DNA from: Tulasnella sp. 424 | Taxonomy: Eukaryota > Basidiomycota > Agaricomycetes > Cantharellales > Tulasnellaceae | Assembly (NCBI GenBank): GCA_019633425.1 | Contig: WSUB01000167.1 | Span: forward strand, 22,054-86,053 | DNA: 64,000 nucleotides | Reading direction: 5' to 3' | In this document: piece by piece, positions 59,701 to 64,000 of the stretch | Layout of the letters: every line of letters begins with the position of its first letter | How positions within the stretch are numbered: the first letter of the stretch is position 1 | Notes under the pieces: generated by a model | What the model was told of the DNA's origin: nothing | Seen by the model: only the letters and a program-made list of their open reading frames with translations | Databases searched by the model: none | Translations under genes and position numbers: made by a program

Positions 59701-62700
59701 CGAAAAGATGAAGTTCTACAAATCCAACCTCAGCAAAATCGTCAAGGTTCAAGCCTTGTTCCGAGCCAAGGAGCAGCGAGAGCAGTACCGTCAACTCACG
59801 ATGGCTACGAACGTCACGGTCGGCACGATCAAGAACTTTGTCCACCTGCTGGACGATTCCGAAGCGGACTTTGAGGATGAAATTGAAGTGGAGCGACTGA
59901 GGAAGAAGGTCGTAGAAGGGATTCGAGAGAACCAGCATTTGGAGACCGAGGTCAGCGAGTTGGATGTCAAGATTGCGCTGTTGGTGCAGAATGTCAAGAG
60001 CTTCGAAGAGTTGGCGAAGGCACGGAGGAGACATGGAGCGGATACGGCTGCGGCGCACGCTGCGAGAGCGTCTGTTCTAGCTGCTCATGGAGATCCTTTC
60101 GCTGGCCATCACACCTTGGATCAAGCGGCTAAGCGCAAGTTGGAATTGTACCAGCAGCTGTTCTATCTTCTCCAGACTCACGCGGAGTACCTGGCTCGCT
60201 TGTTCTTCCGTATGTCGAGGATTGAGTTGCCGGAGAACACTAAGAGGACGACGGAGCGCGTTGTGTTGACGCTGTTCGGCTATGGTCAGGAGAGACGCGA
60301 GGAATTCTTAATTTTGAAGCTCTTCCAGGTTCGTGTTCCTTTTTGCATTCCTACACCTCACTGTACGCTAACTTGGACTTTTAGGCTTCCATCATCGAGG
60401 AGATTAAAGCCGCACCCACTATCCAGGAGGTCATCCGAGGATATCCTATGTACGTCACCATTGCCGTGCAATACGTTCGACCCAAGCAAATTGCATACGT
60501 CCGAGAGGCTTTGTACACCATGGTCAACGAAGTCATCTCTCAGAGGGACCTTGACTTGGAGACTGATCCGGTGCAGGTGAGGATTTTGCAGTTGTGGCTA
60601 GATTGCAATGCGGCTTCTCATGCTTGGCCGAATAGATATACAAGGCCCGCGTCAACGATGAGGAGACTCGCACTGGTCGACCTTCTCTGCGACCGAAGGA
60701 TGTGTCCTTCCATGAGGCGGTGGCTGATCCCGAGACGAGGGTTGAGTTCATCAGACGTCTGCGTGATTTCCCTACTTCTCTCGAACGACGGCTGACATTC
60801 TGAACTACAGACTTGCAGAAACTGCACTTCCTCACTCGAGACTTCGTCAATGCCATCACCGGCTCAACAAGGAAGATGCCTTATGGCATGCGGTGCATTG
60901 CTCGCGAGTTGCTGCTTGCTCTTAGGATCAAGTTCCCAAACGAACCCGAAGAAGTGCACGCAGTCGCCCTTGGCCAGATCATCTATTACCGGTTCCTAAA
61001 CCCTGCCATTGTGTATGTCGGTTTTAGAAGGGAGAAATTCTTTTCGGGGGACTGACTGGGATCTTTCAGGACACCCGAGACTTTCGATATTGTCCCAACC
61101 ACCGTGACCCCCGGCGCACGACGCAACCTTGCCGAGGTGTCCAAGATACTCACACAAATTACTTCTGGGACTGTATTTGGTGAAGACAACCCCTGCCTGA
61201 CTCCGTTGAACAGCTATGTGTCCGAGGCGATCGTCCAGTGGTCAAATTGGTTAATTGAAGGTGAGAGACGAGTCGAGTTTACATAGTTGGGAGGTTGTTC
61301 ATGACCAGGTCGTTAGTGGCCGATGTCCCCGAGGCCAGCGTTCACTTCCACGCCAACGAGTTCTTGGATGCCACCGTTCAACCCAAGCCCATCTATATCA
61401 CGCCTAACGAAGTCTATGCGATGCACTCTGTTCTCATCGGCCATCTTGATCATCTCGTAAGTGGAGCGTCGTGACATGAGGTTCCGTGCCTCTGACCCAC
61501 CGTTGGAACAGGTTGTCGGTCGGAACGATACTCTAAGACAGATTCTGACCGAGCTGGACGGAGTCCCGCATCTTGGATCTGATGAGCTGAAGGACGCTCG
61601 TGACCGTGCCATCACCCTGGAGCTTACGAATCGCTTTGCACATATCCAAAGTACGAAGTCCGAAAGCTCCGACAAATATGACCCACTAATTTTGCGGTTT
61701 CATAGATCCTCACGCGGAAGAGAATGCGTTGTGGGTGCAGGCAAAGCGTGGCGTACTGGCTATCCTCCGAGTCCAGCCAGCGAAGGACCTCGTTGAAGCG
61801 CTCCTTCAGCCAGTAACCGAAGAGCACGAGCTTCTCTGGGAGGATATCGTGGACAAGGAGTTGGTCACTGAACGCATGCGCATGAGGAAGGCCCGAATGC
61901 CATCCACCACTGGTCGAGATGATACATACCGGCTTGAAGACATTCGATCGTGAGTCTGCCAGGCCGTTACAGCTAAATTCTGGACTAACTCGACTCCTCC
62001 AGACTTTCGTACCAAGAGGTCAAGAAACATGCTATCTACTTCCTCCTCGAGCTCGAGAAACGTGGCAAGATTACTCGTGGTGATGGCTATCAAGGAGTTC
62101 TCAACGCCATCGCTACCGATGTCCGGAGCAAGCACTGGAAGCGCGTTCAGAGAAGAGAGGAACTTGACGGTATGAACGAGGCTCTGACGCACTTGAAGGA
62201 AAGGAAGAAGTACTTCTCGGAGCAAATCGACGAGTACAACAAATATGTCGAATCCTCAATGCAGACCATGCAGAGAGGGAAAGGGTCAGTTATTGCGCTT
62301 CGTTGTCACGATCCTTAATATTCACGTCCATTCCCTAAAACAGGAAAAAACGCATTGTTCTACCATTCACCAAGCAGTACTTCCATCTTCGAGATCTCCA
62401 AAAGTCTGGCAAGGCTCCGCAGTTCGGATCGTTCCGTTACAGTGCGCAGGAGCTCTACGACAAAGGCATCCTACTCTCCATCGACCAGACCTCACCCCGA
62501 CAATTTGACAAGATCGCCGTCATTATATCGTCCGATAAGGCTGGTGTCTTTACTCTGGAAATCAAAGATACGTCTCTCGACGTCACAAAAGGGACTACAG
62601 ACCTGAAAATGGAGGAGCTGCTGCAGGCGCAGTACGAGCATCGGACCTCTCTTTCTCTTTTCGACGGCATGGCGAAAGTGAACCTGAATCTACTACTGTA

Positions 62701-62782
62701 TCAAATCAACAAGAAGTGAGTGTTTCTGCCCTTGGCCCATGCGTACCCTGAAGTTGATGATTCTTGCAGGTTCTATGTCTGA
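56721..62782 (+). CDS. IQGAP-family Ras GTPase-activating-like protein (Iqg1/Rng2 homologue)
   Basis: Fourteen exons join in phase to 1,777 residues. Boundaries: 56721-58079, 58138-58215, 58272-58554, 58611-60328, 60385-60576, 60636-60756, 60811-61012, 61070-61260, 61317-61456, 61512-61650, 61706-61949, 62003-62284, 62344-62715, 62770-62782. Domains: a Ser/Pro-rich N-terminal 380 residues; a calponin-homology domain with HSDNINYFFVFVR and FELTDLYEKKNIPKVIYCI; thirteen IQ-type motifs (for example IIQLQAIARGYIARK) at about residues 575-930; a GAP-related domain with MPYGMRCIARELL and FLNPAIV; and the RasGAP C-terminal domain ending INKKFYV. In fungi it crosslinks actin and myosin light chains at the cytokinetic ring and septum. 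The last exon has only four codons and the stop. Confidence 0.95.
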
Positions 62783-64000
62783 GTGCTTTCCTCCTACCGA
62801 AACTGTTTTCCCCCTCGTTTTCGTCCCTCTGTTCTCATTAGCATGCTCACGACGCATTCTTGGGGTTTCTCTTTTCTTCTTCATATATCTTCTCATAACT
62901 CACTGTATGCCGCTATACTGTAGCATATGTTCATGACGACCTTGATGACGCGAAACCACATCCTTCCGACCACAGTCTAGTTTTTCTGCCTCCTCTCGCC
63001 CATTACTACACGCTCTGACCTGACCTATGTATACTCTTGTAACTTCGAGTCTGTCCGCGAATCCCAAGCCCGTGGCGCCTCAGCATAACGCTGTAGCGGC
63101 GTTTTAAGTCCGTTCTGCTCCGATAATTGCATGCAGAGCCATCACGTGGCGTCGAGGAGTCCCGTTTCAACCCAGATCCCGTTTCAACACCCGGCAGTTC
63201 TCGAGTGTACTAAACGCACGACCATCCATGAAGTCTCTCGAAGAAAAACCGCGCACGCTGTGGTAAACGAGCATTGTTCTCTCCGAGAAGTGAAGGTCGA
63301 AATCCCCATCCGAAAACGTTAGAACCTCGAGCCTTGCACGATCCCAGGCGCCCGAGTTAGGCAGCTCGCGGTCCTCCCCAAGCTCCGAGTTCCGGTTATC
63401 TTAAGGCCGTGAGTTTGCAGCCGGAAATGGGATCCCTGGCATGATGATTTTTTTGAAGGGGAATGCGTCATTGACTATCACGCACTGCAGAGACTTGCGC
63501 TCTTTGTTGTAGGGTGGTTGGAGGAAAGTAAAAAAAGGGGCAACATTCAGGTTCAACCGCGCAAACGCAACAAACAAGGCACTGACGACACTCACGTGAG
63601 CAAAAGCGCATTGTCCACGTGACCCGCTGAGGCTACTCAGGGCCCTTACCATCGGGGCCGGCGGACTTTGCATGCTTTTAACTCATCAATCGCCTGTGGC
63701 GAACGCCGTGACAGTAAAATCTATGCATCACCATACGACACGACTATCTTTTATATGACGTGGACGAAAAAAAAAAAAGACGACACAATCTCCAATCGAA
63801 GTTCCGTCACGCTGTCCGTGGAAGCAAAGATAATAGCAGACAGCTTTCACTCGACCCAAGCGCCGTCTTCATGGTTGGACGTTTTCAGGGCCCATGGTAC
63901 CCGGTTGCTGAGAAGCGGCTCTGCGCCAAGTTCGTAGTCTGTGTTTTCTGGGCAGTCAACAAACTCTCGGATCTTGCTAACGAAGCGTGGAATCTGCCGA
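62783..64000. other. IQGAP 3' flank and unassigned right end
   Basis: No gene is supported on either strand. CACGTG palindromes lie at 63593-63598 and 63616-63621, and a poly-A run is near 63768-63778. Short open frames (63401-63673 minus, 63668-63937 plus) show no recognisable content. Confidence 0.4.

Overview
The window looks like nuclear DNA of a filamentous basidiomycete, most likely an Agaricomycete. Genes are intron-dense (mostly 45-80 nt GT-AG introns), and the recognisable proteins are eukaryotic housekeeping proteins of fungal type: PKA regulatory subunit, Swd1, Atg10, Bud13, eIF2alpha and IQGAP. I see no bacterial operons, rRNA or CRISPR. Gene models were built by hand from splice signals and reading-phase agreement. 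No homology search was run.

Left part (1-28.7 kb, accessory): the 3' part of a GH105/GH88-like six-hairpin glycosidase with a GPI-like tail is followed by three head-to-tail copies (A 2123-10262, B 11719-19885, C 20503-28709) of one very large gene. It encodes a UvrD/Rep-type superfamily 1 helicase related in layout to TRANK1-type proteins. Each copy has a split P-loop, DE(A/V)QD Walker B, the GLTRARERV motif VI, an alpha-solenoid region, a CCCH-type zinc-finger candidate and an IQ motif near the C-terminus. All three share a promoter box about 95-125 bp before the ATG. A decayed glycosidase copy lies between A and B, so the original duplication unit was probably glycosidase plus helicase.

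Middle part (29.3-42.8 kb): PKA regulatory subunit; a tandem duplication holding two RhoGDI genes (one shortened) and one intact plus one nearly deleted AT-hook gene; an ABC transporter; and GTP cyclohydrolase I with unusually long introns. A roughly 2.7 kb stretch without recognisable genes follows.

Right part (45.5-62.8 kb, mostly housekeeping): swd1 (COMPASS) divergent from atg10, acetyl-CoA C-acetyltransferase with a possible alternative mitochondrial start, ATP synthase subunit d, bud13, eIF2alpha, a GH25 lysozyme relic, an unidentified cysteine-rich gene and IQGAP. Between about 52.4 and 56.2 kb four consecutive genes carry apparent stops or frame breaks. This is either real decay of a duplicated segment or a local sequence-quality problem. 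The last 1.2 kb shows no gene I can support.
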